Positions 7,197 to 17,742 are shown, counted from the first letter of the stretch. The stretch: 64,000 nt of DNA from Pseudomonadota bacterium (GCA_021819435.1 JAKARB010000004.1:62001-126000), one strand, 5' to 3'. Program-made: numbers and translations. The notes: a model not told the origin generated them from the letters alone.

Positions 7197-9869
7197 TCAG
7201 TCTTGCAGCGCGCGCGTGATGATTTCGCGCACGTCGTCAGACAGTTCGCCGCGAGAGGCCACGCGCTTGAGCGCCTCTTGGGCTGCGGTGCGGTAAGGCT
7301 CGGCCAGGCGGCGCCAGTGGTCGAGCGAGCGAGCCAGGCGAGCAGCCAGTTGCGGGTTGATGGCGTCGATCTCGATGACGCGGTCGGCCCAGAACACGTA
7401 GCCCGCCGCATCGGCGCGGTGGAAGGCCGCCGGGTTGTTCTGGCACAGCGCCATCAGCAGGCTGCGGGCGCGGTTGGGCGTGCGCAGCGTGAAGTCGGGG
7501 TGCAGCATGAGCTGCTTGACGCGGGCGAAGACCTGGCCGTCCTTCTCAGGCGCCATGGCTTGCAGCGAGAACCACTTGTCGATGACCAGGGCCTCGTCCT
7601 TGAACATGGCGTGGAAGCGCTTGAGGGCGTCTTCGGCGCGGTCGGCATGGGCGGTCACCAGGGCGGAAAGCGCGCCCAGGCGGTCCGTCATGTTGGTGGC
7701 GTCCTTGAAGCGCTGGTAAGCCTTGCCCACCCAGATCGGGTTGTGGCGGTTGACGCCTTCGAGCGCCAACATGGCCAGGGCCAGGTTGGCCAGGGCGCGG
7801 CGACCGGCGCTGACCGGGTCGGGCGAATAGCCGCCCAGCTCGGCGTTGGCCTCGTAAGCCCAGGCCCAGTCTTCATGCAGGGCGTGGGCGAGTTGCACTT
7901 TCATGCTCTCGCGCACGGCGTGGATGCGCTGCGGGTCGACCACATCGAGCTGCTCGGCCACGTAAGCCTCGCTCGGCAAGGTCAGCACCAGTTCCTTGAA
8001 GGCGGCGTCCAGGCTCGGGTTGCGCAGCACGCCGCGCATGGCTTCGATGAAGCGGGCGTCAAGCTCGACATGGCCGTGGCCCTTGACCGCGTGCAGGATG
8101 CGGCGCAGGGCCAGCTTCTGGGCGGCTTCCCAGCGGTTGAAGGGGTCGAGGTCGTGGCTCAGCAGGGTGAAGAGCGCGTCGTCGCCCAGCTCGGTTTCCA
8201 GCACCACGGGGGCCGAGAAGCCGCGCAGCAGCGAAGGCACCGGCTCCACCGGCACGTGCACGAAGGTGAATGTCTGCGTGGGCTCGGAGAGCACCAGCAC
8301 CGTGTCGTGGCCGATCGGGTCGAGTTGGCCTTCGAGGTGCAGGTTGATGTGGCGGCCGTCGACGCCCGTCAGGCCCATGGCCACGGGGATGACGTACGGC
8401 AGCTTCTCGGGCTGGCCCACCGTGGGGGCGCAGCTCTGGCTCAGGGTGAGCGTGTAGCTGCGGTTGTCGGCGTCGTACACGCCTTGGGCCTGGACGCGCG
8501 GGGTGCCGGCTTGGGCATACCAACGCTTGAACTGGTCCAGGCGCGAGGCCAGCTCGCTGCCGGGGTTGGCGTCGGCGATGGCCTGGGCGAAGTCGTCGCA
8601 GGTCACGGCCTGGCCGTCATGGCGCTCGAAGTACAGGGCCATGCCCTTGGCGAAGCCTTCTTGCCCGACGAGGGTGTGCATCATGCGCACGACCTCAGAG
8701 CCCTTTTCGTACACGGTGGCGGTGTAGAAGTTGTCGATGGCCAGGTAGCTGTCGGGGCGCACCGGGTGGGCCATCGGGCCCGCGTCTTCGGGGAACTGCA
8801 GCTGGCGCAGGGTGCGCACGTCTTCGATGCGCTTCACCGCCCGGGCGCTGGGGCTGCCGGCCATGTCCTGGCTGAACTGCTGGTCGCGGAAGACGGTCAG
8901 GCCTTCTTTGAGCGAGAGCTGGAACCAGTCGCGGCAGGTCACGCGGTTGCCGGTCCAGTTGTGGAAGTACTCGTGGGCGACCACGCTTTCGACGTTGCCG
9001 AAATCGACGTCGGTGGCGGTGGCCGGGTTGGCCAGCACGAACTTGGTGTTGAAGATGTTCAACCCCTTGTTCTCCATGGCACCCATGTTGAAGTCGCTGA
9101 CCGCCACGATCATGAAGCGCTCGAGGTCCAGGCTCAGGCCGAAGCGGGCTTCGTCCCAGGCGATGGAGGCGATCAGCGAGTTCATCGCGTGTTCGGTCTT
9201 GTCGAGGTCACCGGCACGCACGTAGATCTGCAGCAGGTGGTCCTTGCCGGCGCGGGTGCGGATGCGCTGCTCGCGGCGCACCAGGTCGGCGGCCACCAGC
9301 GCGAACAGGTAGCAGGGCTTGGGGTGCGGGTCCACCCACACGGCGAAGTGCTTGCCGCCTTCGAGCACGCCTTCTTCCACCAGGTTGCCGTTGGACAGCA
9401 GCACCGGGTACTTGCGCTTGTCGGCCTTCAGGGTCACCTTGTAGGTGGCCATCACGTCGGGGCGATCGAGGAAGTAAGTGATGCGGCGGAAGCCCAGGGC
9501 CTCGCACTGCGTGAAGAAGCCGCCGCTGCTGGTGTAGAGGCCGGAGAGCTGCGTGTTCTTCTCGGGCGCGCAGGTGGTGCGGATCTCGAGGTTGAACGGC
9601 TGCTGGGGCAGGTTCTCCAGAACGAGTTGGCCGCCCTCGGTGCGGAAGGACACGGGCTCGCCGTCGACCAGCACGCGGGTGAGGTTGATGTCCTCGCCGT
9701 CCAGGCGCAGGGGCGCGCCAGGTTGCGTCGGGTTGGGCTCGACGGTCATCTTGTTGATGACCAGGGTTTTGGCCGGATCGAGGTCGAAGGTCAGGTCGAC
9801 CGTCTTGATCCAGAACGCCGGTGCCGCGTAGTCTTCGCGGCGAATCAGCTGAGCGCTGCCTTCACGCAT
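7197..9869 (-). CDS. pepN: Aminopeptidase N (M1 zinc metallopeptidase)
   Basis: Cytoplasmic zinc enzyme that removes N-terminal residues from peptides in the last stage of protein breakdown. It has 890 residues, normal for the bacterial PepN branch. The exopeptidase motif GAMEN is near residue 262 and the zinc site HEYFHNW, with the second glutamate in [10 protein letters not shown], is near residues 298-322. The start [14 protein letters not shown] matches the family N-terminus. Its stop is 34 bases before fbp and its start 33 bases after prfB on the same strand, so prfB-pepN-fbp may be read together. Confidence 0.96.
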   Translation of the reverse strand: MREGSAQLIRREDYAAPAFWIKTVDLTFDLDPAKTLVINKMTVEPNPTQPGAPLRLDGEDINLTRVLVDGEPVSFRTEGGQLVLENLPQQPFNLEIRTTCAPEKNTQLSGLYTSSGGFFTQCEALGFRRITYFLDRPDVMATYKVTLKADKRKYPVLLSNGNLVEEGVLEGGKHFAVWVDPHPKPCYLFALVAADLVRREQRIRTRAGKDHLLQIYVRAGDLDKTEHAMNSLIASIAWDEARFGLSLDLERFMIVAVSDFNMGAMENKGLNIFNTKFVLANPATATDVDFGNVESVVAHEYFHNWTGNRVTCRDWFQLSLKEGLTVFRDQQFSQDMAGSPSARAVKRIEDVRTLRQLQFPEDAGPMAHPVRPDSYLAIDNFYTATVYEKGSEVVRMMHTLVGQEGFAKGMALYFERHDGQAVTCDDFAQAIADANPGSELASRLDQFKRWYAQAGTPRVQAQGVYDADNRSYTLTLSQSCAPTVGQPEKLPYVIPVAMGLTGVDGRHINLHLEGQLDPIGHDTVLVLSEPTQTFTFVHVPVEPVPSLLRGFSAPVVLETELGDDALFTLLSHDLDPFNRWEAAQKLALRRILHAVKGHGHVELDARFIEAMRGVLRNPSLDAAFKELVLTLPSEAYVAEQLDVVDPQRIHAVRESMKVQLAHALHEDWAWAYEANAELGGYSPDPVSAGRRALANLALAMLALEGVNRHNPIWVGKAYQRFKDATNMTDRLGALSALVTAHADRAEDALKRFHAMFKDEALVIDKWFSLQAMAPEKDGQVFARVKQLMLHPDFTLRTPNRARSLLMALCQNNPAAFHRADAAGYVFWADRVIEIDAINPQLAARLARSLDHWRRLAEPYRTAAQEALKRVASRGELSDDVREIITRALQD

Positions 9870-9902
9870 GGGGTGGGCCTCTCGTGTGGGAGTCGGTTCA
9901 GG

Positions 9903-11007
9903 TCAGATGCCTTGCTTGAGGCTGGCTTCGATGAAGGCATCGAGGTCGCCGTCGAGCACTTTCTGGGTGGCGGAGATTTCGACGTTGGTGCGCAGGTCCT
10001 TGATGCGGCTGTTGTCCAGCACATAGGAGCGGATCTGGTGGCCCCAGCCCACGTCGGTCTTGGTGTCTTCCAGCTTTTGCTGCGCTTCCTGGCGCTTGCG
10101 CATCTCGAAGTCGTACAGGCGCGAGCGCAGGCGCTTCCAGGCCACGTCGCGGTTGCTGTGCTGCGAACGGCCGTCCTGGCATTGCACCACGATGCCGGTC
10201 GGGATGTGCGTCAGGCGCACGGCCGAGTCGGTCTTGTTGATGTGCTGACCGCCAGCGCCCGAGGCGCGGAAGGTGTCGGTGCGCACGTCGGCCGGGTTGA
10301 TGTCGATCTCGATGGAGTCGTCGATTTCCGGGTAGACGAAGATCGAGGCGAACGAGGTGTGGCGGCCACCGGAGGAGTCGAACGGCGACTTGCGCACCAG
10401 GCGGTGCACGCCGGTTTCGGTGCGCAGGTAGCCGAAGGCGTAGTCGCCCTCGACCTTGATGGTGGCGCTCTTGATGCCAGCGGTGTCGCCCGGGGTTTCT
10501 TCTTCGACTTCGGTCGAGAAGCCCTTGCGTTCGCAGTAGCGCAGGTACTGGCGCAGCAGCATGGAGGCCCAGTCGCAGGCCTCGGTGCCGCCGGCGCCAG
10601 CCTGGATGTCGATGAAGCAGTTGCTCGGGTCGGCCGGGTTGCTGAACATGCGGCGGAACTCCAGGCCTTCGATGTCCTGGAGCAGCGTCTGCACGTCGTC
10701 GTGGATGGCTTGCAGGCCGTCGTGGTCGCCCTCTTCCTTCGACATCTCGAAGAGCTCGGCGTTGTCAGACAGGTTGGTCGTCAGCTTGTCGATGACGACA
10801 ACGACGTCTTCCAGAGACTTCTTTTCCTTGCCCAGGGCCTGGGCGCGCTTGGGGTCGTTCCAGACGGACGGGTCTTCGAGTTCGGCGTTGACTTCGGCGA
10901 GGCGGCGGGACTTTTCATCCCAGTCAAAGATACCTCCGAAGCTCAGCGGTGCGCTGAGTCAGGTCGGTGATCTGGGCGCCCAAGGCGTTGATGTGTTCGA
11001 TGTCCAT
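9903..11007 (-). CDS. prfB: Peptide chain release factor 2, with programmed +1 frameshift
   Basis: Release factor that terminates translation at UGA and UAA. The frame from ATG 11007 ([10 protein letters not shown]) runs 27 codons to an in-frame UGA at 10926-10924; a +1 shift there continues as DWDEKSRRL to the stop at 9903, giving 367 residues, the normal length. The stop-recognition SPF motif lies near residue 207 and the GGQ hydrolysis motif near 253 ([15 protein letters not shown]). Both parts are needed, so this is one gene and not a broken one. Low RF2 slows termination at the UGA and favours the shift, an autoregulatory circuit known from Escherichia coli. Confidence 0.96.
10923..10938 (-). 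promoter_or_regulatory. RF2 programmed frameshift site
   Basis: On the minus strand the sequence is CGGAGGTATCTTTGAC: a Shine-Dalgarno-like GGAGG, the slippery CUU codon, the UGA stop and a following C. It matches the well-studied site (AGG-x-UAU-CUU-UGA-C) closely. Confidence 0.95.
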
Positions 11008-11122
11008 GAGTCTGAATCCTGCGGGCAGTGGGATGCGCCAGGCGCGTCATCCGAAGCAAAAATGGGGCCGTGACAGAAGCCGCGCGGAGGTCGCGAGGCC
11101 CGGCGGGCAATCCGCCATTTTC

Positions 11123-12070
11123 TCATGCCGTGGCGGCGCTGCCAGGCCCCAGGAAGCCGGCGAGGTGCAAGGCCAGTTCTTCGGGCTGGTCATGGTGCAG
11201 CATGTGGCCCGCGCGGTCCAGCGTTTCCATGCGGCAATCGGGCACGAGTTTCAGCCGTTCGAGGAAATCCTCGCGCTTGTAGCCGCCCTGGAAGAACATG
11301 AAATACAGCGTCTGCGAGCCTTCAACGAACAGCATCGGGCAGCGGATGCCAGCCATGAAGGCCAGCACCTCTTCCACCCGGTAAAGGAAGGGCTGCGGGC
11401 GCTTGTGGGCCGGGTCGGCGTTGATGACCCAGCGGCCGTTCTCTTCGCGCGCCCAGTGCTGGGCCAGCCACAGCGCGAATTCAGGCCGCAACAGCGGGTT
11501 GTTGGCCTGCAGGCGCTTGGCGACGGCTTCGAGGCTGTCGTAGTCCTTGAGCCGCACGGGCTCGCGGATCTCGTCGAGCCACTTGATGTAGCGCTTCGGG
11601 GCCTCGTCGGGCGTGGTGGCCGGCAGGCCGAAGCCTTCGAGGTTGACCAGGCGGCGGATGCGCTCGGAGCGCACGCCCGCGTACAAGGTGACAACGTTGC
11701 CGCCCATGCTGTGGCCCAGCAGGTCGACCGGGTGATCGGGCGAAAGCTGGTGCAGGAGTTCGTCGAGGTCGCCCAGGTAGTCGGCGAAAAAGTAGCAATC
11801 GGACGACCCCGATTCGCTGCGGCCGAAGCCGCGCCAGTCCACCGCCACGATGGGGCGCTCGGCCCAGCCGGGCTGGCGCCTCAGGGCATCGACCATGAAC
11901 TGGAACGAAGCGCCGCAGTCCATCCAACCGTGCATGAGCACAACCAGGGGCTGCTCAAGCGTGGCCTTGGCCAGATCGCCCCAAACGGAGAGGTGCAGGC
12001 GCAAGCCGCGTACCTGGCGGAACTCGGATTGCGCGGGGTAGACGGGGGCATAGGGAACAACAGCGCTCAT
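11123..12070 (-). CDS. Alpha/beta-fold hydrolase
   Basis: Serine hydrolase of 315 residues, probably cytoplasmic since no signal peptide is visible. The HGW oxyanion turn is at residues 47-49, the nucleophile elbow GHSMGG at 119-124 (Ser121), and the likely catalytic His lies in AGHMLHHDQPEE near the C-terminus. The lid region is rich in aromatics. The fold is certain but the substrate is not; esterase or epoxide-hydrolase-like roles are possible. It lies 115 bases upstream of prfB on the same strand and is divergent from the GGDEF/EAL gene. Confidence 0.88.
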   Translation of the reverse strand: MSAVVPYAPVYPAQSEFRQVRGLRLHLSVWGDLAKATLEQPLVVLMHGWMDCGASFQFMVDALRRQPGWAERPIVAVDWRGFGRSESGSSDCYFFADYLGDLDELLHQLSPDHPVDLLGHSMGGNVVTLYAGVRSERIRRLVNLEGFGLPATTPDEAPKRYIKWLDEIREPVRLKDYDSLEAVAKRLQANNPLLRPEFALWLAQHWAREENGRWVINADPAHKRPQPFLYRVEEVLAFMAGIRCPMLFVEGSQTLYFMFFQGGYKREDFLERLKLVPDCRMETLDRAGHMLHHDQPEELALHLAGFLGPGSAATA

Positions 12071-12263
12071 GGGACGAAGGGGTGATGGCCAGATGGGGCT
12101 GCCTCAGGAAAACGCGGTGGCTGACGCGCGCGTCATCGTGGGAAGCTCGCCGCGCATCATCGCCGATCCGGGTGCTTTTTCACCTAAGCTGTCGGGTCTT
12201 TCCGACTGCCCCGGTCGGCCCTGCCACGCTTTAACGCCCCCCGTTTCACCAGCCCTGAGCGCC

Positions 12264-15200
12264 GTGATCCAAACCGCCGAGTCGACCTCCGGTGCCACCG
12301 GCCTCCCCCCGACGCCCGCCCTGGGCCGCTTCGGGCCGCTCGCGTTTTCGGTGGCGGCCATCGCGGCCATCAGCATGGGCCTGATCGCCTGGTCGCACGT
12401 GGGCTGGAACCGGCTGCAGCAAAGCGCGCACGCCTTCGACACCCACTTGCTCGAAGCCCGCCAGGAGGCCCGCCACACCCGCTGGCTGCACACCCTCTCC
12501 AGCGCGGCCTCCATCCCGGTCGATGCCCTGACCGCCCCGCTGCACCGAGCTGAAAGCACGCTCGCCGGGCTGGAAGACCACGCGCCTGAAGCCACGCTGC
12601 CCGCTTTGCAGCGCACGCGCGAGGCACTGCAACAGGCCACCTCCGTGGCGCACGACTCCAAGGCCCTGCTCGCGGCGCTGCAATCCGTCGATCAGAGCCT
12701 GGACCAAGCCGCCACCCAATGGGAAGTCGCACTGGACCAGGCCACGCGCGACCAGCGCCGCCTCGACCGCCTCAACGTCGGACTGGTCGGTGGGCTGACC
12801 CTGCTGCTGCTCGGCCTCATGGCACGGGCCCATCGCCAGCGCGAGCTGGCGGTGCGCAAGCTCGGCACCCGCGAAGCTCAGCTCACAGCCTTCGCCGAAG
12901 CCTTGCCCGACCTGGCCTTCCGCATGGATTCGCGAGGCCACTACCTCGACATCTACGGCAACAACCTGCCTTTGCTGGGCCGCCCCGTCGAAGACCTGAT
13001 CGGCCGCCGCCTGCACGACCTCTTCCCGCCCGACATGGCCGAGCGCTTCCTGAGCGTGCTGAGCCAGAGCCTCGGCACCGGCCGGGCGCAGACGCTGACG
13101 TTTTCCGTGCCGGTCAACGGCAACCTGCTGCACTTCGACAGCCGCTGCGCGCCCGTGGGAGAGAGCGACCAGGTCGTCTGGATGATCTGGGACATCACCG
13201 CGCGCCGCCAGACCGAGCGCCGTTTGCGCCGCAAGACGCGCATGTACGACTTCCTCAGCCATGTCAACCAGGCCATGGTGCGATCGCAGGGCCTGCCCAA
13301 CCTGCTGAGCCATGTCTGCGACGTGGCCGTTCAGCACGGCCAGTTCCGCAAGGCCTGGGTGGCGCTGTTCGACGACCCGCAGCAGCCCGCCTCGCTGCGC
13401 TGTACCGCCGAATCGGGCGACCCTCGCCCGGCCCGCAAGCACCTCGACTTCGATCTGCCCCCCGCCTCGGCCGACGACCCGCTCGCTCGCAGCCTGCGCG
13501 AAGGCCTGACCTATCGCACCGCCCTGCTGGGCACCACCGCCGCCGCCCCAGCCTGGGCGCACGAAGCCGTGCAGGCCGGCACGCCAGGCTGCGTGATCGT
13601 GCCCCTGCGCCAGGAGCAGGTGCTGATCGGCCACCTGATCCTGCTGGGCAAGCGCGTGGACGACAGCGACCCGGAAGAACTCGCCCTCTTCGGCGATTTG
13701 TCTTCCGACCTGTCTTTCGCGCTGACCATGCTGCACCGCGAAGCCCTGCGCAATCAAGCCGAACAGCGCATCCGCCTGCACGCGGCCGCCCTCGAAAGCA
13801 CGCAGGACGGCGTGATGGTGATGTCGATCGACGAGGGCCTGGTGTCGGTCAACCCCGCCTTCACCAGCCTGACCGGCTATGAAGAACACGAGGTCATCGG
13901 CCGCACGCCCGAGTTCCTGCTGACCGACCAGCCCACCGAGACCCTCGCCCACTTCCGCGACGAGATCCTCCGCCGTGGCCATTGGCAGGGCGAGGTCTGG
14001 TTCAAGCACCGCGATGGCGAGCCTTTCATGACGCAGCTTTCGCTGAGCGCCGTGCACAGCACCCAGGGCGAGCCCACGCACCTCGTCGGCGTGTTCACCG
14101 ACATCACGCCGCTCAAGCAGACCGAAGAGCGCCTGGCCCGCATGGCCCACTACGACCCGCTCACCGAGCTGCCCAACCGGGTGCTCATCCGCCAGCGACT
14201 GGCCCACGCCATCAACCTCGCGCAGCGCCACCGCACGATGGTCGGCGTCATCTTCATCGACCTGGACAACTTCAAAACCGTCAACGACGGCCTGGGCCAC
14301 GCCGCTGGCGACAGCCTGCTCAAGCAGGTGGCCCAGCGCCTGAACCTGCGCGTGCGCCAGGAAGACACCCTCGGCCGCCTGGCCGGCGACGAATTCGTGC
14401 TGATCCTCGAACACCTGCGCCACCCTCAGCAGGCGGGGCTTGTGTCATCGGCCATCCTGGAGACGCTCAGCCAGCCCTTCACGCTCGATGGCGGCCAGCA
14501 GGTCTACGTGCGCGCCTCCATCGGCATCAGCCTCTACCCCGACGACGGTCAGGACGAGGCCGAGCTGCTGCGCAACGCCGATGCGGCCATGTACGACTCC
14601 AAGCGACGCGGCCGCAACGCCTTCAGTTTCTACACGCAGTCCTTCACCACCGACGCCACCGAGCGCCTGCGCCTCGAAACGCTGCTGCGCCGCGCCGTGG
14701 AAACGCGCGCTTTCACGCTGCACTACCAGCCCATGGTGCGCCTGCGCGATCGCCGCGTGACCGCCGTCGAGGCCCTCGTGCGCCTGAACCCGTCCGCCTA
14801 CGACGGCCAGGCCTCGCCGCTGGGGCCCAACCAGTTCATCCCGGTCATGGAAGACACCGGCATGATCGAAGCGCTCAGCGAGTGGGTGATGGAAGAAGCC
14901 TGCCGCCAGGGCCGCGCCTGGCTTGACCAGGGGCTGGACTTCGGGCGCATGGCCATCAACCTCTCGCCGGCCGAGATCCGCCGTGGCCGCGTGGTCGAGC
15001 GCCTGACGGACATCCTCGAACGCACCGGCCTGCCGCCCGAGCGCCTCGAAATCGAGATCACCGAAAGCGGCCTGATGGAGTCGGGCGCGGGTGTCGAACA
15101 ATTCCTGCAGAACCTGCATGCGCTGGGTGTGAACCTGAGCATCGACGACTTCGGCACCGGCTATTCGTCGCTGGCCTACCTCAAGCGCTTCCCGGTGCAG

Positions 15201-15440
15201 CAACTCAAGATCGACCGCAGCTTCGTGCAAGACCTGCCCAGCAACGACAGCGATGGCCAGTTGGTCCGCACGATGATCTCGATGGCGCGGGGCCTGAAGC
15301 TGCACGTGGTCGCAGAAGGCGTGGAGATGCCCGATCAGGAAGCCTTCCTCAGCAGCCTGGGCTGCGACGTGGCGCAAGGCTTCCTCTACAGCAGGCCGGT
15401 TCCGCCCGATCAGGTCGCGGCGCTGTTGGCGCGCGGCTGA
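12264..15440 (+). CDS. Membrane PAS-GAF-PAS-GGDEF-EAL cyclic-di-GMP protein
   Basis: Large sensor that may make and/or break cyclic-di-GMP. From the N-terminus: a transmembrane helix (about 20-42), a periplasmic stretch, a second helix near 170-185, a PAS domain, a GAF-like domain, a second PAS domain (TQDGVMVMSIDEG), then GGDEF and EAL domains. The GGDEF signature reads AGDEF at about 707-711, which is tolerated in active cyclases. EAL is intact at 836-838, with the DDFGTGYSSL and KIDRSFV motifs. So either or both activities are possible. GTG 12264 is preferred because it sits just before the first helix; the frame is open to 12069, and no start has a clear ribosome site. Confidence 0.88.
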   Translation: MIQTAESTSGATGLPPTPALGRFGPLAFSVAAIAAISMGLIAWSHVGWNRLQQSAHAFDTHLLEARQEARHTRWLHTLSSAASIPVDALTAPLHRAESTLAGLEDHAPEATLPALQRTREALQQATSVAHDSKALLAALQSVDQSLDQAATQWEVALDQATRDQRRLDRLNVGLVGGLTLLLLGLMARAHRQRELAVRKLGTREAQLTAFAEALPDLAFRMDSRGHYLDIYGNNLPLLGRPVEDLIGRRLHDLFPPDMAERFLSVLSQSLGTGRAQTLTFSVPVNGNLLHFDSRCAPVGESDQVVWMIWDITARRQTERRLRRKTRMYDFLSHVNQAMVRSQGLPNLLSHVCDVAVQHGQFRKAWVALFDDPQQPASLRCTAESGDPRPARKHLDFDLPPASADDPLARSLREGLTYRTALLGTTAAAPAWAHEAVQAGTPGCVIVPLRQEQVLIGHLILLGKRVDDSDPEELALFGDLSSDLSFALTMLHREALRNQAEQRIRLHAAALESTQDGVMVMSIDEGLVSVNPAFTSLTGYEEHEVIGRTPEFLLTDQPTETLAHFRDEILRRGHWQGEVWFKHRDGEPFMTQLSLSAVHSTQGEPTHLVGVFTDITPLKQTEERLARMAHYDPLTELPNRVLIRQRLAHAINLAQRHRTMVGVIFIDLDNFKTVNDGLGHAAGDSLLKQVAQRLNLRVRQEDTLGRLAGDEFVLILEHLRHPQQAGLVSSAILETLSQPFTLDGGQQVYVRASIGISLYPDDGQDEAELLRNADAAMYDSKRRGRNAFSFYTQSFTTDATERLRLETLLRRAVETRAFTLHYQPMVRLRDRRVTAVEALVRLNPSAYDGQASPLGPNQFIPVMEDTGMIEALSEWVMEEACRQGRAWLDQGLDFGRMAINLSPAEIRRGRVVERLTDILERTGLPPERLEIEITESGLMESGAGVEQFLQNLHALGVNLSIDDFGTGYSSLAYLKRFPVQQLKIDRSFVQDLPSNDSDGQLVRTMISMARGLKLHVVAEGVEMPDQEAFLSSLGCDVAQGFLYSRPVPPDQVAALLARG

Positions 15441-15523
15441 AAAGCCCCACAACGGGCTCGCCAGCAGAAAAAGCACGATCGTTCGATAATGAACCCTCCG
15501 CAGTTCCCCGCCCCGAGCGATCC

Positions 15524-16375
15524 ATGAGCGAAAACGCCCCGGCCCCCGCCCTTGTTTCCCTGTCCCAATTGCTGTCAAGGCGGCAGCAACTCGAAGTGGG
15601 CGCCACACCGCGTATCCGCTTCCACGTCACACCCGACTGGCAACAAGGCCGCACCACCTTCGGTGGGTTGCTGTCTGCGCTGGTCGTGCAAGCCATGCGC
15701 GATGTGTGCGGCGCGGACTGGCCGCTGCGCGCGCTCCAGACCAACTTCGTGGGCCCCGTGGCACCGGGCGCGTTCGATGTCGAGGTAACTCTGCTGCGCC
15801 AAGGCAAGAACATCCGCCAGGTGCAGGCCCGCGTGGTGCAAGCCGATGCCAGCGGCGCCGAGCAGACCGGCGGCGTGCTGTTGGGCGTGTTCGGCACTGG
15901 CCGCGAGTCGGGCCTGCCCGAGCTGCGTCCGGTGCACGAGCCGGCGGCCAAGGACATCGACAGCGCCTTCAAATGGGCCTACGTGCCCAACCTGACGCCG
16001 GCCTTCACCCAGCACTTTGAATTCCGCCAGGCAGAGGGTGGCCTGCCCTTCACCGGCGCCGACGAATGGCACAGCCGGGTCTACACCCGCCTGAACGCCG
16101 TCGATGGCGTCGACAACGAACTGCAGACCGTGCTGCTAGCGGACGCCGGCCCCACACCCGCGTTGGCACGCCTGCGCGGTTTCGCACCGGCATCTTCGGT
16201 GTCCTGGGCGCTCGAGTTGCGCCCGGTCACCCTGGCCGACACCCTCGGCTTCTGGCGCGTGGACAAGGAGGCCCTGGCCACAGGCGAAGGCTACGTCAAC
16301 GAGAAGACCACGCTGTGGACACCCGAAGGGCAGATGGCCGCCTTGGGTTACCAGGTGGTGGCTGTTTATGGCTGA
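15524..16375 (+). CDS. Acyl-CoA thioesterase-like protein (double hotdog fold)
   Basis: Predicted thioesterase of 283 residues related to the TesB/4HBT_3 group, which hydrolyses acyl-CoA in the cytoplasm. The N-terminal hotdog is recognised by FHVTPDWQQGRTTFGGLLSALVVQA (residues about 30-54), followed by LQTNFVGPVAPG. The second half contains a similar hotdog with WALELRPVTLADTLGFWRVD and ends in GQMAALGYQVVAVYG. The actual substrate is unknown. ATG 15524 directly precedes the conserved region. It is read in the same direction as the chromate transporter genes, 33 bases ahead of them. Confidence 0.8.
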   Translation: MSENAPAPALVSLSQLLSRRQQLEVGATPRIRFHVTPDWQQGRTTFGGLLSALVVQAMRDVCGADWPLRALQTNFVGPVAPGAFDVEVTLLRQGKNIRQVQARVVQADASGAEQTGGVLLGVFGTGRESGLPELRPVHEPAAKDIDSAFKWAYVPNLTPAFTQHFEFRQAEGGLPFTGADEWHSRVYTRLNAVDGVDNELQTVLLADAGPTPALARLRGFAPASSVSWALELRPVTLADTLGFWRVDKEALATGEGYVNEKTTLWTPEGQMAALGYQVVAVYG

Positions 16376-16408
16376 GCGCCGTTGATCACGCAACAGGCCC
16401 ATCCCAAC

Positions 16409-17167
16409 ATGGCGGACACCTCGGCCCAAGCACCGATCACGGGCGAAAACTCGCACTCAGCGGGGCCCGAGGCGCAGCCCCCCACGAAGCGGCCCGCCTC
16501 GCTCAGCGAGCTGTTCATCGCCTTCACCCTGCTGGCCCTGCAGGGCTTTGGCGGCGTGCTGGCCGTGGCCCAGCGCGAACTCTGCGAACGCCGCAACTGG
16601 CTGACACCGCGCGAGTTCGTCGACACGCTGGCCACCGCTCAGGTGCTGCCCGGCCCCAACGTCTGCAACCTTTCGCTGATGATCGGCGACCGATTCTTCG
16701 GTTGGCGGGGCGCGTGCGTGGCGTTGACCGGCATGATCGCCGCGCCCATGGCGCTGGTGCTGTTGCTGGCCTGGGGCCTGGGCCACGCCAGCCAGTTCCC
16801 GCATGCGGCGGGCTGGATCCACGGCGCGCTAACCGGCATCGCCGCCGTGGCCGCCGGCCAGATCATCGGCACGGTGCTGAAGCTGTCCGCCCCCTTGCGC
16901 GAGCATGAGTTGGGGGGCCCCGCCTGCGTGGCCCTGGCGGGCATCGCGTTTGCCGGCATGGTGTGGATGCGCTGGCCCCTGCTGTGGGTGCTGCTTGGCC
17001 TGGGTGGCGTGACCTGTGTGGTCACCTGGCTCATCCTCCGTCGCCGTGCCGCATCCGCATCAGAGCTGGTCACCTCGGTCGCGCCGGTCGCCGTGCTGCA
17101 TCCCGATGCGTCCGGCCCCCGCGGCAGCACCCCCACTCAAAGGCAGTCGGGCAAAAAAACGCCATGA
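16409..17167 (+). CDS. chrA1: Chromate transporter, first half-size subunit
   Basis: Inner-membrane protein of the CHR family that expels chromate, or perhaps a related oxyanion. It has 252 residues with about six hydrophobic segments. The hallmark region FIAFTLLALQGFGGVLAVAQREL, then DTLATAQVLPGPNVCNLSLMIGDRFFGWRG, matches half of a long ChrA. The N-terminal 30 residues and C-terminal 35 residues are hydrophilic. ATG 16409 is chosen over TTG 16382. The stop overlaps the start of the second half (ATGA), so the two are made together and probably form a heterodimer, as known for paired short CHR proteins. Confidence 0.88.
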   Translation: MADTSAQAPITGENSHSAGPEAQPPTKRPASLSELFIAFTLLALQGFGGVLAVAQRELCERRNWLTPREFVDTLATAQVLPGPNVCNLSLMIGDRFFGWRGACVALTGMIAAPMALVLLLAWGLGHASQFPHAAGWIHGALTGIAAVAAGQIIGTVLKLSAPLREHELGGPACVALAGIAFAGMVWMRWPLLWVLLGLGGVTCVVTWLILRRRAASASELVTSVAPVAVLHPDASGPRGSTPTQRQSGKKTP

Positions 17168-17742
17168 ACCCCATCCCGTTCACCGCCATCACCGAGTTCT
17201 TCGGCCACGCCTTCAAGCAGGCCGGCACTTGGCAAACGCTGTTCGAACACTTCCTGGCCTTGTCGTTGATGTCAATCGGCGGCGCCATCACCCTGGTGCC
17301 CGACATGCACCGCCGACTGGTCGATGGTGACCACCTGCTCACCGATGCCGACTTCACTGGCTCCATCGCCCTGGCCCAGGCTGCACCAGGGCCCAACGTG
17401 CTCTTCGTCGCACTGATGGGCTGGCACAGCGCGGGGCTGGGGGGCGCGCTCGCAAGCATGTTGGGCATCATGCTGCCTTCCACCACCTTGGCCTTGGCCG
17501 TGTCGCGCTGGGTCGCCCCCCGCCGCGAATGGTTGAGCGTGCGCGCCTTCCAGGCCGGCATGACACCCGTCACAGTCGGCCTGCTGCTGGCCACCGGCTG
17601 GCTGCTCATGCCCCATCCCACCGAGCACCTGCGAGCCTGGTTGCTCGCCGTCGCGGTGGCCCTCATCGTCTGGCGCACCCGCATCCGGCTGATCTGGCTG
17701 GTCGGCGCAGGCGCCTTGCTCGGCGGCCTCGGCTGGATCTGA
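17164..17742 (+). CDS. chrA2: Chromate transporter, second half-size subunit
   Basis: Partner of the preceding gene, 192 residues. It has the second copy of the CHR signature: FLALSLMSIGGAITLVPDMHRRLV, then FTGSIALAQAAPGPNVLFVALMGWHSAGLGG. About six hydrophobic segments follow, with the opposite topology expected of the second half. The ATG sits in the overlap with the previous stop, so translation is coupled. I see no chrB regulator nearby, so chromate-specific control is not evident. Confidence 0.87.
   Translation: MNPIPFTAITEFFGHAFKQAGTWQTLFEHFLALSLMSIGGAITLVPDMHRRLVDGDHLLTDADFTGSIALAQAAPGPNVLFVALMGWHSAGLGGALASMLGIMLPSTTLALAVSRWVAPRREWLSVRAFQAGMTPVTVGLLLATGWLLMPHPTEHLRAWLLAVAVALIVWRTRIRLIWLVGAGALLGGLGWI

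Noticed and set aside
7137..10970. 1277-codon open frame on the plus strand opposite pepN and prfB
   Set aside because: It is antisense to strongly conserved genes, has biased composition (Val, Gly, His, Ala, Arg), and no family resemblance; it arises from the GC-rich codon pattern of the true genes.
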